A stretch of 64,000 bases of DNA, taken from contig NZ_PVZC01000009.1 in NCBI RefSeq assembly GCF_003002095.1, positions 248,001 to 312,000 on the forward strand, given 5' to 3'. This DNA is from Allonocardiopsis opalescens. Lineage in GTDB: Bacteria > Actinomycetota > Actinomycetes > Streptosporangiales > Streptosporangiaceae. This document shows, piece after piece, positions 1 through 8,180 of the stretch. Made by a program: the position numbers and the translations under genes. Under the pieces are notes generated by a model, which saw only the letters and a program-made list of their open reading frames with translations, was not told the DNA's origin and made no database searches. Positions within the stretch are counted from its first letter, which is position 1. Each line of letters starts with the position of its first letter.

Positions 1-56
1 TGATCGCCGCCCATCAGCGCGCACAGGAGGACGTGGGTGTCCAGCAGCAGCCTCAT
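1..56 (-). CDS. PIN-domain toxin (VapC-like), N-terminal fragment only
   Basis: Only the first 18 codons lie inside the window. They read MRLLLDTHVLLCALMGGD, which is the typical first strand of a PIN-domain ribonuclease: hydrophobic residues, then the first acidic metal ligand Asp6 in LLLDTH. The ATG overlaps the stop of the upstream antitoxin gene by four bases (ATGA), the usual coupling of a type II toxin-antitoxin pair. The rest of the PIN domain lies beyond the edge, so catalytic completeness cannot be judged. The family assignment rests on the start motif and the neighbour. Confidence 0.75.
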   Translation of the reverse strand, partial: MRLLLDTHVLLCALMGGD

Positions 57-286
57 GGGGCCAGCCCGAAGCGGCGCTCGATCTCGGGATCGGCCTCGTC
101 GAAGTCGTCGGCGATGGTGATCCGGTCGCGGAGCAGGCCGAGGCGGCGCGGTTCGGAGCGGCGCAGCGGGACGACCTTGGCGACAGGTCGGCCGGCCTCG
201 TCGATCACGACCTCTTCACCGGACCGGACTCTGTCCAGGATCTCGTCGAGCCGGGCGTGGGCCGCGTCGTAGTGCGGTGTCGTCAT
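53..286 (-). CDS. Phd/YefM-type antitoxin
   Basis: This 77-residue protein has the Phd/YefM signature: a short N-terminal helix, then a segment of the type LDRVRSGEEVVIDEAGRPVAK at residues 17-37, which in this family forms the DNA-binding dimer. The acidic C-terminal tail would wrap the toxin. The ATG at 286 has AGGAG about seven bases upstream. The gene is translationally coupled to the downstream PIN toxin. In such modules the antitoxin neutralises the ribonuclease and represses its own promoter, which would lie in the 150 bases before the EI24 gene. Confidence 0.85.
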   Translation of the reverse strand: MTTPHYDAAHARLDEILDRVRSGEEVVIDEAGRPVAKVVPLRRSEPRRLGLLRDRITIADDFDEADPEIERRFGLAP

Positions 287-436
287 GCCACTCTCCTGGT
301 GCGCCGCTCGGCCGCTCCTGTCGCATCCAGGCTAGCCCCGCATGGCACCGCACTGTCTTTCATTTCATCGCGCTGCGCTGCACGGTGCGGCGCACCGAGG
401 TCCGCGCCGCCGCCGATTGCCGATATCGTCGCCCCC

Positions 437-1225
437 GTGGGTCATGCGATTCGGGAAGTACTCGGCGGTGTCGGTACGTTCGTCCGGGGGTTCGGGCTGA
501 TCGTGCGGAGTCCGAAGCTGTTCCTGCTCGGGGCGATCCCGGCGCTCATCACCACCGTGCTGTTCATCGCGTCGCTGGTGGCGCTGCTGCTGAACATCGA
601 CACGCTGGTCGCCTGGATGTCGCCCTTCGCCGAGGGGTGGGACGAGACCTGGCGGGCCGCGCTGCGGGTGGCGCTGGGGGTCGCGGTGGTGGCGGCGTCG
701 GTGATGCTGATGGTGGTGGCCTTCAGCACGATCACCCTGGCCATCGGCTCGCCCTTCTACGACCTGATCGCGCAGGACGTGGAGCGGCGGCTGGGCGACG
801 CTCCGCCCGAGGCCGAGGAGCCGCTGCCGGCGATGGTGTGGCGGGTGGTCCGGCAGGCGCTCGGCATGATCGCCGTCTCGCTGCTGGTCACGATCGTGCT
901 GTTCTTCTGCGGGTTCATCCCGCTGGTGGGCCAGACGGTGGTGCCGGTGGTGGCGGCGCTCATCGGCGGCTGGCTGATCGCGATCGAGCTGGTGGGCTCC
1001 GCCTTCGACCGGCGCGGACTGATGCGGATCAAGCAGCGCCGCGCCCACCTGGGACGGCACCGGCTGCGCACCCTGGGCTTCGCGGTGCCCGCCTACCTGC
1101 TGCTGGCGATTCCGCTGCTGTCCATCGTCGTCTTCCCCGCGGCCACCGCGGGCGCCACCGTGCTGGCCCGCCAGGTGCTGGGCGAGCCCGACGGGCGGCC
1201 GCGCAAGGCCGAGCCGCTTCCTTAG
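437..1225 (+). CDS. EI24/CysZ-like integral membrane protein
   Basis: The 262-residue protein has several long hydrophobic segments, including LFLLGAIPALITTVLFIASL near the N terminus, further spans around residues 80-105 and 145-190, and a C-terminal hydrophobic stretch. The pattern and the motif GSPFYDLIAQDVE fit the EI24 domain family, which includes bacterial CysZ-like proteins. The frame is open further upstream, but GTG at 437 was chosen because MGHAIREVLGGVGTFVRGF is the usual family start and everything before it looks non-coding. CysZ imports sulfate in proteobacteria; in actinobacteria the role is not established, so no transport substrate is claimed. Confidence 0.8.
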   Translation: MGHAIREVLGGVGTFVRGFGLIVRSPKLFLLGAIPALITTVLFIASLVALLLNIDTLVAWMSPFAEGWDETWRAALRVALGVAVVAASVMLMVVAFSTITLAIGSPFYDLIAQDVERRLGDAPPEAEEPLPAMVWRVVRQALGMIAVSLLVTIVLFFCGFIPLVGQTVVPVVAALIGGWLIAIELVGSAFDRRGLMRIKQRRAHLGRHRLRTLGFAVPAYLLLAIPLLSIVVFPAATAGATVLARQVLGEPDGRPRKAEPLP

Positions 1226-1284
1226 GCCGGCCCGCCACTCGCGCGCCGGTGTCCGGACCGGCGACGGAGCGGGCTCCCGGACAC

Positions 1285-1306
1285 GGGTGCCCGGGTGCGG
1301 GCACCC
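1285..1306. terminator. Hairpin between convergent EI24 gene and ddl
   Basis: A perfect 8-bp stem (GGGTGCCC / GGGCACCC) with a six-base loop lies in the 131-base convergent gap. It has no U-run, as is common in actinobacteria, and could end transcription from both sides. Confidence 0.5.
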
Positions 1307-1356
1307 CGGACCCCGGGTCTGAGAGGGCCCGAGCCGCGCCGGAGGCGCGGGGCGCG

Positions 1357-2469
1357 TCAGCGCAGCCCGAGCGGGCGGCGCAGCGCGGTCTGGAGCAGGC
1401 GGTCGACCAGGGCGGGGTAGTCGACGCCGGTGGCCGCCCACATCTGCGGGAAGGCCGACGACGGGGTGAAGCCCGGCATGGTGTTGACCTCGTTGATCAG
1501 CACCCGGCCGTCGTCGGTGTAGAAGAAGTCGACCCGTGCCAGGCCCTCGCAGCCCAGGGCGTCGAAGGCGCGCACGGCCAGCTGCCTGACCCGCTCGGTG
1601 ACCCCGGCGGGGAGTTCGGCCGGGATGGTCAGCGAGCTGCCCTCGCCCAGGTACTTGGACTCGAAGTCGTAGAAGGCGTGGTCGCCGGAGATCTCGATGC
1701 CGGCCGGCAGCGACGCCTCCGCGGCCCCGCCGTCGCGCCCCTCCAGCACGCCGCACTCGATCTCGCGGCCGCTCACCGCCGCCTCGACGATCACCTTGAG
1801 GTCGTGGGCGCGGGCCGCCTCGATGGCGGCGTCGAGCTCGTCGGGGCCGTCGACCTTGGAGATGCCGATACTGGACCCGGCCCGCGAGGGCTTGACGAAG
1901 ACCGGGAAGCCCAGCGCCGCGATGTCGTCGCGGACCCGCTTGGGCTCGGTGCGCCAGGCGCGGTCGGACACCACCGTGTACGGGCCGCACTCCAGGCCGT
2001 TTCCGGCCAGGACGGTCTTCATGTGCGCCTTGTCCATGGCGGCGGCGCTGGCGAAGACGCCCGAGCCGACATAGCGGACGTCGGCGAGTTCGAGCAGGCC
2101 CTGGATGGTGCCGTCCTCGCCGTAGGGGCCGTGCAGCAGCGGCAGCACCACGTCGACCTCGCCCAGGGCGCTGGGGATGGCGCCGGGGGTGTGCACCAGC
2201 AGCCCGCCGGGCCTGGCGTCCAGCGGCAGCGCCAGCGCGGGGCCGGAGCCGTCGACCTCGGGCAGCCGGCCGTCGGCGATGGCCAGTTCGGCGGGGTCGG
2301 CGGTGGCCAGCACCCAGCGCCCGTCGGTGGCGATGCCGACCGGCACCACCTCGTAGCGCTCGGTGTCGATGGCGGCGAGGACGCTGCCCGCCGTCACGCA
2401 GGAGATGGCGTGCTCGGAGCTGCGCCCGCCGAAGACGACGGCGACCCGGATCCTCTGCTGCTCGGCCAT
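1357..2469 (-). CDS. ddl: D-alanine--D-alanine ligase
   Basis: This 370-residue ATP-grasp enzyme joins two D-Ala molecules using ATP in the cytoplasm, making the dipeptide for peptidoglycan precursors. The N-terminal VAVVFGGRSSEHAIS motif at residues 9-23 is diagnostic. Also visible are the ATP-grasp segments FPVFVKPSRAGSSIGISKV and EIECGVLE, and the C-terminal metal-binding stretch RVDFFYTDDGRVLINEVNTMPGFT. ATG at 2469 is preceded by GAGGGATAGG. It is the last gene of the minus-strand series plsC-gpsA-PLP enzyme-ddl. Length and motifs are normal for Ddl. Nothing seen suggests the D-Ala-D-Lac variants linked to glycopeptide producers, although that cannot be excluded by eye. Confidence 0.96.
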   Translation of the reverse strand: MAEQQRIRVAVVFGGRSSEHAISCVTAGSVLAAIDTERYEVVPVGIATDGRWVLATADPAELAIADGRLPEVDGSGPALALPLDARPGGLLVHTPGAIPSALGEVDVVLPLLHGPYGEDGTIQGLLELADVRYVGSGVFASAAAMDKAHMKTVLAGNGLECGPYTVVSDRAWRTEPKRVRDDIAALGFPVFVKPSRAGSSIGISKVDGPDELDAAIEAARAHDLKVIVEAAVSGREIECGVLEGRDGGAAEASLPAGIEISGDHAFYDFESKYLGEGSSLTIPAELPAGVTERVRQLAVRAFDALGCEGLARVDFFYTDDGRVLINEVNTMPGFTPSSAFPQMWAATGVDYPALVDRLLQTALRRPLGLR

Positions 2470-2565
2470 GGTGAAAACCTATCCCTCCAGGTCCCCGCCG
2501 GCCGTGCAGCGCGCGCCGCCGAAGGTGATGTTTTCCCGGTGAAGTCGGACATTAGACACCAGCGG

Positions 2566-3786
2566 CTACGAGGGCCGCAAGCGGTCCAGAGCGGCCGTGG
2601 CGTCGGCGATGAGGTCCTCGGGATCCTCGATGCCGATGGAGAACCGGACCGCCCCCGGGTCGATCCCGGCCGCCGCCAGCGCGGCGTCGTCGAACTGGCG
2701 GTGGGTGGTGGAGGCGATGTGCCCGGCGAGGGTGTGGGTGCCGCCGAGCGAGGCCGCGACCTGCGCCAGCCGCAGGCCGTCGGCGAAGCGCATACCGGCC
2801 TCGCGGCCGCCGTGCGGGGTGATGGTGACGCAGGCGCCGAAGCGGGTGCCCTCAGGGCCGCTGTCGAAGAGCCGGCGCGCGGTGTCGTGGCCGGGGTGGT
2901 CGACCAGTCCGGGGTAGTCGATGCGCAGCACCATCGGGTGGCGGTGCAGCGCGGCCGCGAAGACGCTCGCGTTGGCGCACTGGCGGCGCACCCGCAGCGG
3001 CAGGGTCTCCATGCCCCGGCGGAGCAGGAAGGCGTCGTCGGGGGCGAGGCCGCTGCCGGTGTCGACGCGGACCGAGCGCACGTCGCGCATCAGCTCGGGC
3101 GGGCCCACCACCACGCCGCCGGTGGCGTCGCTGTGGCCGCCGATGTACTTGGTGGCGGAGTGCAGCACCAGGTCGGCGCCGTGTTCGAGCGGCCGGCACA
3201 CCACCGGCGAGGCGAAGGTGGAGTCGACCACGAGCAGGGCGCCGGCGTCGTGGGCGATCCGGGCCAGCGCCGGGAGGTCGGACACGGTCATGGTGGGGTT
3301 GGCCAGCGTCTCGGTGAACAGCACCCGGGTGTTCGGGCGGATCGCGGCGCGCACCGCGTCGTGGTCGGTGATGTCGACGAAGTCCGAGCGCAGGCCGAAG
3401 CGGGCCAGCAGCCCGGTGAGCAGCGAGCGGGTGTTGCCGTACACGGCGGCGGGCGCGAGGACGTGGTCGCCCGCGCCGGTGGTGGCCAGCAGCACGGCGG
3501 TGATCGCGGCCATGCCGGAGGCGAAGGGCTGGCCGGTGACGGGCCGGTCCAGCCCGGCGCCCTCGGCGGCGGCGACCGCCTGCGCGAAGGCGTCGGCGGT
3601 GGGGTTGTCGATCCGGCTGTAGGAGTAGCCCTCGGCGGCGCCGTCGAGCACGTCGGCGAACTGCTGCGAGCTCTCGAAGGCGTAGGTGGTGCTGCGGTGC
3701 ACCGGCAGGCCGAGGGGCCGCGCACCGGCGGCCGGAGGCGCGGGCGGGTGGGCGGCGCGGGTGTTCTCACCAGGGAATCGAGACAT
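2566..3786 (-). CDS. Cys/Met metabolism PLP-dependent enzyme (cystathionine gamma-synthase/lyase family)
   Basis: A 406-residue fold-type I PLP enzyme. The Schiff-base lysine is Lys213 in SATKYIGGHSD, the phosphate/cofactor motif SRIDNPT is at 57-63, and the ASGMAA loop is near 90. These define the transsulfuration family (cystathionine gamma-synthase, gamma-lyase, O-acetylhomoserine sulfhydrylase). Which reaction it performs cannot be read from the motifs. The frame opens nine codons earlier; ATG at 3786 was chosen because MSRFPGENTRAAH fits family N termini. It sits 96 bases upstream of ddl and 85 bases downstream of gpsA, so cotranscription is plausible. Confidence 0.88.
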   Translation of the reverse strand: MSRFPGENTRAAHPPAPPAAGARPLGLPVHRSTTYAFESSQQFADVLDGAAEGYSYSRIDNPTADAFAQAVAAAEGAGLDRPVTGQPFASGMAAITAVLLATTGAGDHVLAPAAVYGNTRSLLTGLLARFGLRSDFVDITDHDAVRAAIRPNTRVLFTETLANPTMTVSDLPALARIAHDAGALLVVDSTFASPVVCRPLEHGADLVLHSATKYIGGHSDATGGVVVGPPELMRDVRSVRVDTGSGLAPDDAFLLRRGMETLPLRVRRQCANASVFAAALHRHPMVLRIDYPGLVDHPGHDTARRLFDSGPEGTRFGACVTITPHGGREAGMRFADGLRLAQVAASLGGTHTLAGHIASTTHRQFDDAALAAAGIDPGAVRFSIGIEDPEDLIADATAALDRLRPS

Positions 3787-3871
3787 CGTCGGGAAGACTA
3801 CACGCCGCGGCACATATCCGACCTGCGGCGTCGCCGGTGCGGCGGGCGGCGCCGGTCGGGCCGTCCGCGCC

Positions 3872-4888
3872 TCACACGCCGTACCGCTCCGGCTTTGCCG
3901 AGCGGGTCATCAGCGCCTGCATGGCGTCGGCCGGGCTCAGGCCCTTGTGCAGCAGCCCGACGACGGCCTCGGTGATCGGCATCTCCACGCCGTGCGCGGT
4001 GGCGAGCTGGAGGATCGACTCCGAGGACTTGACGCCCTCGGCGGTCTGCCGGGTGGTGGAGATCACCTCGTCCAGAGTGTGGCCCCGGCCCAGCTGCTCG
4101 CCGAAGGTGCGGTTGCGCGACAGCGGCGAGTTGCAGGTGGCGACCAGGTCGCCCATGCCCGCCACCCCGGCCATGGTGTGCTCGTCGGCGCCCAGCGCCA
4201 CCGCGAGCCGGACCGTCTCGGCCAGCCCCCGGGTGATCAGCGCGGCCTTGGCGTTGTCGCCGAAGCCCATGCCGGAGGCGACGCCGACGGCCAGCGCGAT
4301 GACGTTCTTGACCGCGCCGCCCAGCTCGCAGCCGATCAGGTCGGTATTGGTGTAGGTGCGGAAGTAGGGGGTCATGCACGCCTGCTGCAGGCGCTCGGCC
4401 GTCGGCTGGTCGGCGCAGGCGGCGACGGCGACGGCGGGCTGGCGCTGCGCGATCTCCCAGGCCAGATTGGGTCCGGTGAGGGTGGCGACCCGCTCGGGGC
4501 CGACGCCGAGCACGTCGGTGACCACCTCGCTCATCCGCTTGGCGGTGCCCAGCTCGATGCCCTTCATCAGGCTGACCACGGTGGTCCCGGCCGGGATGTG
4601 CGGCACCCAGTCGAGCAGGTTGGCGCGCAGGGTCTGCGAGGGCACCGCGAGCACCACGAAGTCGGCGCCGCGCAGCGCCTCGGCCGCGTCCGTGGTGGCG
4701 CGCACCCCCGCGGGCAGCTCGACGCCGGGCAGGTAGTCGGGGTTGGTGTGCCGCTCGTTGACGGCCCGGACCAGCTCCGGGCGCCTGGCCCACAGGCTGA
4801 CCTCGGTGCCGGCGTCGCTGAGCACCATGGAGAAGGTGGTGCCCCAGGAGCCGCCGCCCAGGACCGCGGCGCGGTACCGCGCGCTCAC
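3872..4888 (-). CDS. gpsA: NAD(P)H-dependent glycerol-3-phosphate dehydrogenase
   Basis: This 338-residue cytoplasmic enzyme reduces dihydroxyacetone phosphate to sn-glycerol 3-phosphate, the backbone for phospholipids. The Rossmann motif AVLGGGSWGTTFSMVL is at residues 8-23. The TGPNLAWEIA and GGAVKNVIALAVG segments contain the conserved catalytic lysine region, and the C-terminal ALMTRSAKPE is typical. The start is GTG at 4888. It lies 24 bases downstream of plsC, the acyltransferase that acts later in the same phospholipid pathway, so the pair is probably one transcript. Confidence 0.96.
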   Translation of the reverse strand: MSARYRAAVLGGGSWGTTFSMVLSDAGTEVSLWARRPELVRAVNERHTNPDYLPGVELPAGVRATTDAAEALRGADFVVLAVPSQTLRANLLDWVPHIPAGTTVVSLMKGIELGTAKRMSEVVTDVLGVGPERVATLTGPNLAWEIAQRQPAVAVAACADQPTAERLQQACMTPYFRTYTNTDLIGCELGGAVKNVIALAVGVASGMGFGDNAKAALITRGLAETVRLAVALGADEHTMAGVAGMGDLVATCNSPLSRNRTFGEQLGRGHTLDEVISTTRQTAEGVKSSESILQLATAHGVEMPITEAVVGLLHKGLSPADAMQALMTRSAKPERYGV

Positions 4889-4912
4889 CGGCGGGCCGCC
4901 GGGGCGGGGCGG

Positions 4913-5839
4913 TCAGCCGCGAGCGTCATGGGCGGGGTCGTGCGGGCGGTCATCGGTCTCCTCGGCGCGCTCGGCGGCGGGTTCGGCCGACGGCGCGGGG
5001 CCGTCGGAGTTCGTGGCCGCCGGGGCGGTGCCGGCGGGCGGTGCGGCGGGCGGCTCCGGGGGCGTCTCGACCGCCGCCGTCCCGGCGGCCCCGGCGGCGC
5101 GCGCCCGGCGCGGGTCGTAGGGGACGGCGGGCGGGGTCTCGCCGCGGATCCCGGCCTGGAGCTCGGTGACGGCCCGCATCACGTCGGCGGTGGCCGCGCG
5201 CAGGGTGGCGGCGCTCAGCGGCATGTCGCGGTAGGCGGACAGGTCGACGGGCGGCCCGGCGGTGACGCGCATGGTCTTGCGCGGGAACAGGCGCGGCCGG
5301 ACGGAGCCGTAGGGCAGCAGCTCCTGGGGCCCCCAGTTGGCGATCGGGACCACCGGCACGCCGGTGCGCAGCGCCAGCCGGGCGATGCCGGTCTTGGCGG
5401 CCATCGGCCACAGCTCGGGGTCGCGGGTGCAGGTGCCCTCGGGGTAGACCACGATGGCGGCGTCGTTGTCGCGCAGCGCCTTCTCGGCGTCGCGCAGCGC
5501 CAGCCCCGCCTCGGCCCGGTCGCGGTACACCGGGATCTGCCCGGCGGAGCGGATGATCGGGCCGACCACCGGGATCCGGAACACACCCGACTTGGCCAGG
5601 AAGAACGGCCAGCGCCCCGCCTCGTAGACGAAGTGGCCGACCGCCAGCGGGTCGGCGTTGGACAGGTGGTTCACCGCGAAGATCACCGCGCCGGTGCGCG
5701 GGATGTGCTCCTGGCCGCGCCAGTCGCGCTTCAGCAGCCCGAACAGCAGCGGCCTGAGGATGACCACGATGACGAACCGCCAGAACGCCGAGTAGCCCCG
5801 GCGCTTGGCCGGCTGCGGCGTGCTCTCCGTGCCCTCCAT
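4913..5839 (-). CDS. plsC: 1-acyl-sn-glycerol-3-phosphate acyltransferase (PlsC family)
   Basis: A 308-residue membrane-associated acyltransferase that would convert lysophosphatidate to phosphatidate. The catalytic HX4D motif is His58-LSNA-Asp63 in NHLSNADP. The second motif is VYPEGTCTR at 131-139, and a hydrophobic segment at 17-36 probably anchors the protein. The frame extends 28 codons upstream, but ATG at 5839 has GAGGGAG in position and gives the family-like N terminus. The last 70 residues are Ala/Pro-rich and acidic, probably a disordered actinobacterial tail. It is the first gene of the run leading to gpsA. Confidence 0.93.
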   Translation of the reverse strand: MEGTESTPQPAKRRGYSAFWRFVIVVILRPLLFGLLKRDWRGQEHIPRTGAVIFAVNHLSNADPLAVGHFVYEAGRWPFFLAKSGVFRIPVVGPIIRSAGQIPVYRDRAEAGLALRDAEKALRDNDAAIVVYPEGTCTRDPELWPMAAKTGIARLALRTGVPVVPIANWGPQELLPYGSVRPRLFPRKTMRVTAGPPVDLSAYRDMPLSAATLRAATADVMRAVTELQAGIRGETPPAVPYDPRRARAAGAAGTAAVETPPEPPAAPPAGTAPAATNSDGPAPSAEPAAERAEETDDRPHDPAHDARG

Positions 5840-5961
5840 GCTGCCCGCTCCCTCGTCTCGACCGCCCGGCCGACGCTCCGGGACGATCCCCCACGATAGA
5901 GGGTACGGAGGGGCGCGCCGCATCCGTCGGGGCGCTCATCACGCGGTGCGCGCGGCCGCCT

Positions 5962-5971
5962 AGGTATACCT
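5962..5971 (+). promoter_or_regulatory. Probable cofC promoter with palindromic -10 region
   Basis: The perfect palindrome AGGTATACCT contains TATACC, a plausible -10 box, six bases before the cofC ATG. Transcription would then start at or next to the start codon (leaderless). There is no purine-rich ribosome-binding site. The palindrome could also be an operator. Confidence 0.4.
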
Positions 5972-5976
5972 GAGGC

Positions 5977-6681
5977 ATGAGCACCCGCACGGGGCCGTCC
6001 GCGCCCCCCGGACCCCACGCGCTCGCGGCGCCCCGCTGGTCGGTGGTGGTGGCGGTGAAGCGGCTGGCGGAGGCGAAGTCGCGGCTGGCGGACTTCGCCG
6101 GCGCGCACCGCGAGCCGCTGGCACTGGCCTTCGCCTGCGACACGGTCGCCGCCGCCCTGGCCTGCGACCGCGTCGCGGCGGTCTACGCGGTGACCGACGA
6201 TCCCGTGGCCGCGGCGCGGCTGGCCGCGCTGGGCGCCGCGGTCACCGGGGACGAGCCGGGCGGCGGGTTGAACGCGGCCTACCGGCGGGGCGCGGCGCGC
6301 GCCCGGTCGGAGCGCCCGGCGCTGGGGGTGGCCGCGCTCCAGGCCGACCTGCCCGCGCTGCGCCCGGCCGAGCTGGCGCGGGCGCTGGACGCCGCCGGGG
6401 CGGGCACGGCCTTCGTGGCCGACACCCCGGGCACCGGCACCGCCCTGTACGCGGCCGGGCCGCTCGCCGCCTTCGAGCCGGCCTTCGGCGGCGCCTCGGC
6501 CGAGCGGCACCGCGGGGCGGGGGCGCGCGAGCTGCGGATCACGGGCGTCGAGAGCGTGCGCAGGGACGTGGACACCGCCGAGGACCTGCGCGAGGCGGTC
6601 GCCCTCGGGGTCGGCCCGCGCACCCGCGAGGTGGCCGGGGCGCTCGGCGTGGCCGCCGCGGCGGCCACCCCATGCCCCTGA
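5977..6681 (+). CDS. cofC: 2-phospho-L-lactate (phosphoenolpyruvate) guanylyltransferase, F420 biosynthesis
   Basis: A 234-residue nucleotidyltransferase of the CofC/FbiD family, which activates 2-phospholactate or PEP with GTP to build the side chain of coenzyme F420. The N-terminal VVVAVKRLAEAKSRLADF motif at 22-39 corresponds to the VP(V)K...KSRL signature. FACDTVAAALA, the GGGLNAAYRRGA stretch and LQADLPALRPAEL (the metal-binding LQADLP loop) follow. It is divergent from plsC and convergent with hup. Presence of cofC next to hup-leuDC is common in actinomycetes and supports an F420-producing host. Confidence 0.92.
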   Translation: MSTRTGPSAPPGPHALAAPRWSVVVAVKRLAEAKSRLADFAGAHREPLALAFACDTVAAALACDRVAAVYAVTDDPVAAARLAALGAAVTGDEPGGGLNAAYRRGAARARSERPALGVAALQADLPALRPAELARALDAAGAGTAFVADTPGTGTALYAAGPLAAFEPAFGGASAERHRGAGARELRITGVESVRRDVDTAEDLREAVALGVGPRTREVAGALGVAAAAATPCP

Positions 6682-6811
6682 GGCGCCGGGCGCCGCACGG
6701 CTTCGTCACTCACCGTCACGAACCGGAAGCGGGCCGACGCTGCCAGCTGCGGCGATCACCATTCGTCCGCATCATATGCATCCATGGCGTTATATTCGGC
6801 CGCCGACTTAG

Positions 6812-6867
6812 CTAGAGAGCATTTCTCTAGGGAACCGAAAACGGCGCCCGTCGCCCGGACGCCGTTT
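6812..6867. other. AT-richer intergenic block with two inverted repeats
   Basis: The cofC-hup convergent gap holds an unusually AT-rich patch. It contains CTAGAGA-N5-TCTCTAG (6812-6830) and the 8-bp stem AAACGGCG / CGCCGTTT (6839-6867), followed on both sides by short A/T runs. The second hairpin is a good candidate terminator for cofC or for read-through from hup. The first has no clear function. Confidence 0.45.
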
Positions 6868-6923
6868 CCTCCAGCGTTTGACGGCGCCGTCCACCGATGG
6901 GGCCTGGCGTGGCGGAGCCGAAC

Positions 6924-6942
6924 GATGCCGCGGTGCGGCATC
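6924..6942 (-). terminator. hup terminator
   Basis: A perfect 8-bp stem GATGCCGC / GCGGCATC with a 3-base loop starts nine bases after the hup stop codon. The 3' tail is only GTTCGG, so it is a U-poor, actinobacterial-type terminator. Confidence 0.65.
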
Positions 6943-6950
6943 TTCTCTAT

Positions 6951-7235
6951 TTACTTTTTCTTTTCGCCGTTTACCAGAGCCTTGAAGTCGGCACCGGCCC
7001 GGAACTTGGGCACGAAGCTGGCGGGCACGTTGATCGCGGCGCCGGTGGCGGGGTTGCGGGCTGTGCGTGCCGCACGCTCCGACTTCTCGAAAACCCCAAA
7101 TCCGGTGATTGCCACCTTATCGCCCTTGGCGACCGTCTCCTGGATGGTATCCAGGATGGCGTTTACGGCCTCGGTCGCCGTCTTCTTGTCCCCCAGCCGG
7201 CCCGAGATTGCATCGATCAGATCACGCTTGTTCAT
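6951..7235 (-). CDS. hup: HU-family nucleoid-associated protein (short form)
   Basis: A 94-residue histone-like DNA-binding protein. The start MNKRDLIDAISGRLGDKKTA, the ITGFGVFE segment at 44-51, and the beta-arm region with ARNPATGAAINVPAS at 59-73 are diagnostic of HU; the proline of RNPATG intercalates into DNA in this family. It lacks the long lysine/alanine tail of the HupB (Lsr2-like tailed) form, so it corresponds to the short actinobacterial paralogue. ATG at 7235 has GGAGGA five bases upstream, a strong site that fits high expression. It lies downstream of leuCD and the small hypothetical gene with a 78-base gap. Confidence 0.96.
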   Translation of the reverse strand: MNKRDLIDAISGRLGDKKTATEAVNAILDTIQETVAKGDKVAITGFGVFEKSERAARTARNPATGAAINVPASFVPKFRAGADFKALVNGEKKK

Positions 7236-7313
7236 GGATTCCTCCGGTTCCCCCTTGCTCGCTCGAAATTAGGGGACGGATGGGCTCCCGCACAAACACC
7301 ACGCCCGAAAAAT

Positions 7314-7586
7314 TCAGCGTGTCGGCCCGTCAGGGGCGTCGGGAGGGAGCCCGGCGAGCAGCTCGTCGAGCCGGGCGGAGGCGCGGGCCGGATCGCGTTT
7401 GACCATCTCGGTGACGCCCAGGAGCCTGCGTATCACCGGAATCCGGACATCGGCCCCAAGCGCCGCGGCCCGGCGGTGCGCGTCGCGCAGCCGCCGGGCC
7501 AGGTCGTCGTAGAAGGCGGGGTCGGCGGGCCGGTCGGGCCCGCCCACTCCGGCCGGTGGGCCGGTCACACGGTCGTCGGCAGCCAT
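7314..7586 (-). CDS. Hypothetical 90-residue protein coupled to leuD
   Basis: I do not recognise this protein. It has a disordered Gly/Pro/Asp-rich start, then a helical, Arg-rich core ([20 protein letters not shown] and [20 protein letters not shown]). ATG at 7586 lies inside the 3' end of leuD, so the genes overlap by 23 bases and must be cotranscribed, probably with translational coupling. The reading frame has normal third-position GC bias. Its position between leuD and hup is the only clue to function. It could be a small regulator or stabiliser of the isopropylmalate isomerase, but that is a guess. Confidence 0.65.
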   Translation of the reverse strand: MAADDRVTGPPAGVGGPDRPADPAFYDDLARRLRDAHRRAAALGADVRIPVIRRLLGVTEMVKRDPARASARLDELLAGLPPDAPDGPTR

Positions 7587-8161
7587 GGACTCCGGTGTCG
7601 CTCGAACTCGGCGATGGCGTCGGTGTGCCGGAGGGTCAGCCCGATGTCGTCGAGCCCCTCCAGCAGCCGCCAGCGAGTGTAGTCGTCGAGTTCGAAGGGG
7701 ACGTCGACGGCGTCGCCCTCCCCCGCCCGCACCCGGCGCCGCTCCAGGTCGACGGTGACCGGCGTGGCGGGGTCGGCCTCGACCAGCGCCCACAGCCGCT
7801 CGATCGTCTCCTGCGGCAGCACCACGGTGAGCAGGCCGCCCTTGAGGGAGTTTCCGCGGAAGATGTCGCCGAAGCGCGAGGACAGCACGGCGCGGAAGCC
7901 GTAGTTCTGCAGCGCCCACACGGCGTGCTCGCGCGAGGAGCCGGTGCCGAAGTCGGGTCCGGCGACCAGCACGCTGGCGCCGGCGTGCTCGGGCCGGTTC
8001 AGCACGAAGTCGGGCTCGGCCCGCCAGGCGGCGAACAGGCCGTCCTCGAAGCCGGTGCGCGACACCCGCTTGAGGTACACGGCCGGGATGATCTGGTCGG
8101 TGTCGACATTGCTGGCGCGCAGCGGCACGGCGGTGCCGGTGTGCACGGTGAACTTCTCCAT
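7565..8161 (-). CDS. leuD: 3-isopropylmalate dehydratase small subunit
   Basis: A 198-residue subunit of isopropylmalate isomerase, which interconverts 2- and 3-isopropylmalate in leucine synthesis. The family start [27 protein letters not shown] and the swivelling-domain motif [17 protein letters not shown] at 68-84 are clear. It lies 19 bases after leuC on the same strand, as expected for the LeuC-LeuD heterodimer. In organisms with CimA the same isomerase also acts on citramalate in the threonine-independent isoleucine route, which is relevant because cimA is in this window. Confidence 0.97.
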   Translation of the reverse strand: MEKFTVHTGTAVPLRASNVDTDQIIPAVYLKRVSRTGFEDGLFAAWRAEPDFVLNRPEHAGASVLVAGPDFGTGSSREHAVWALQNYGFRAVLSSRFGDIFRGNSLKGGLLTVVLPQETIERLWALVEADPATPVTVDLERRRVRAGEGDAVDVPFELDDYTRWRLLEGLDDIGLTLRHTDAIAEFERHRSPWLPTTV

Positions 8162-8180
8162 CGGGGTCAGGCTCCTTGGC

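Noticed and set aside
277-3975. Very long plus-strand reading frame (about 1230 codons)
   Set aside because: It is antisense to ddl and the PLP enzyme, with Gly/Arg/Ala-rich, low-complexity translation typical of shadow frames in high-GC DNA. The same applies to the 59951-63247 frame opposite lon.
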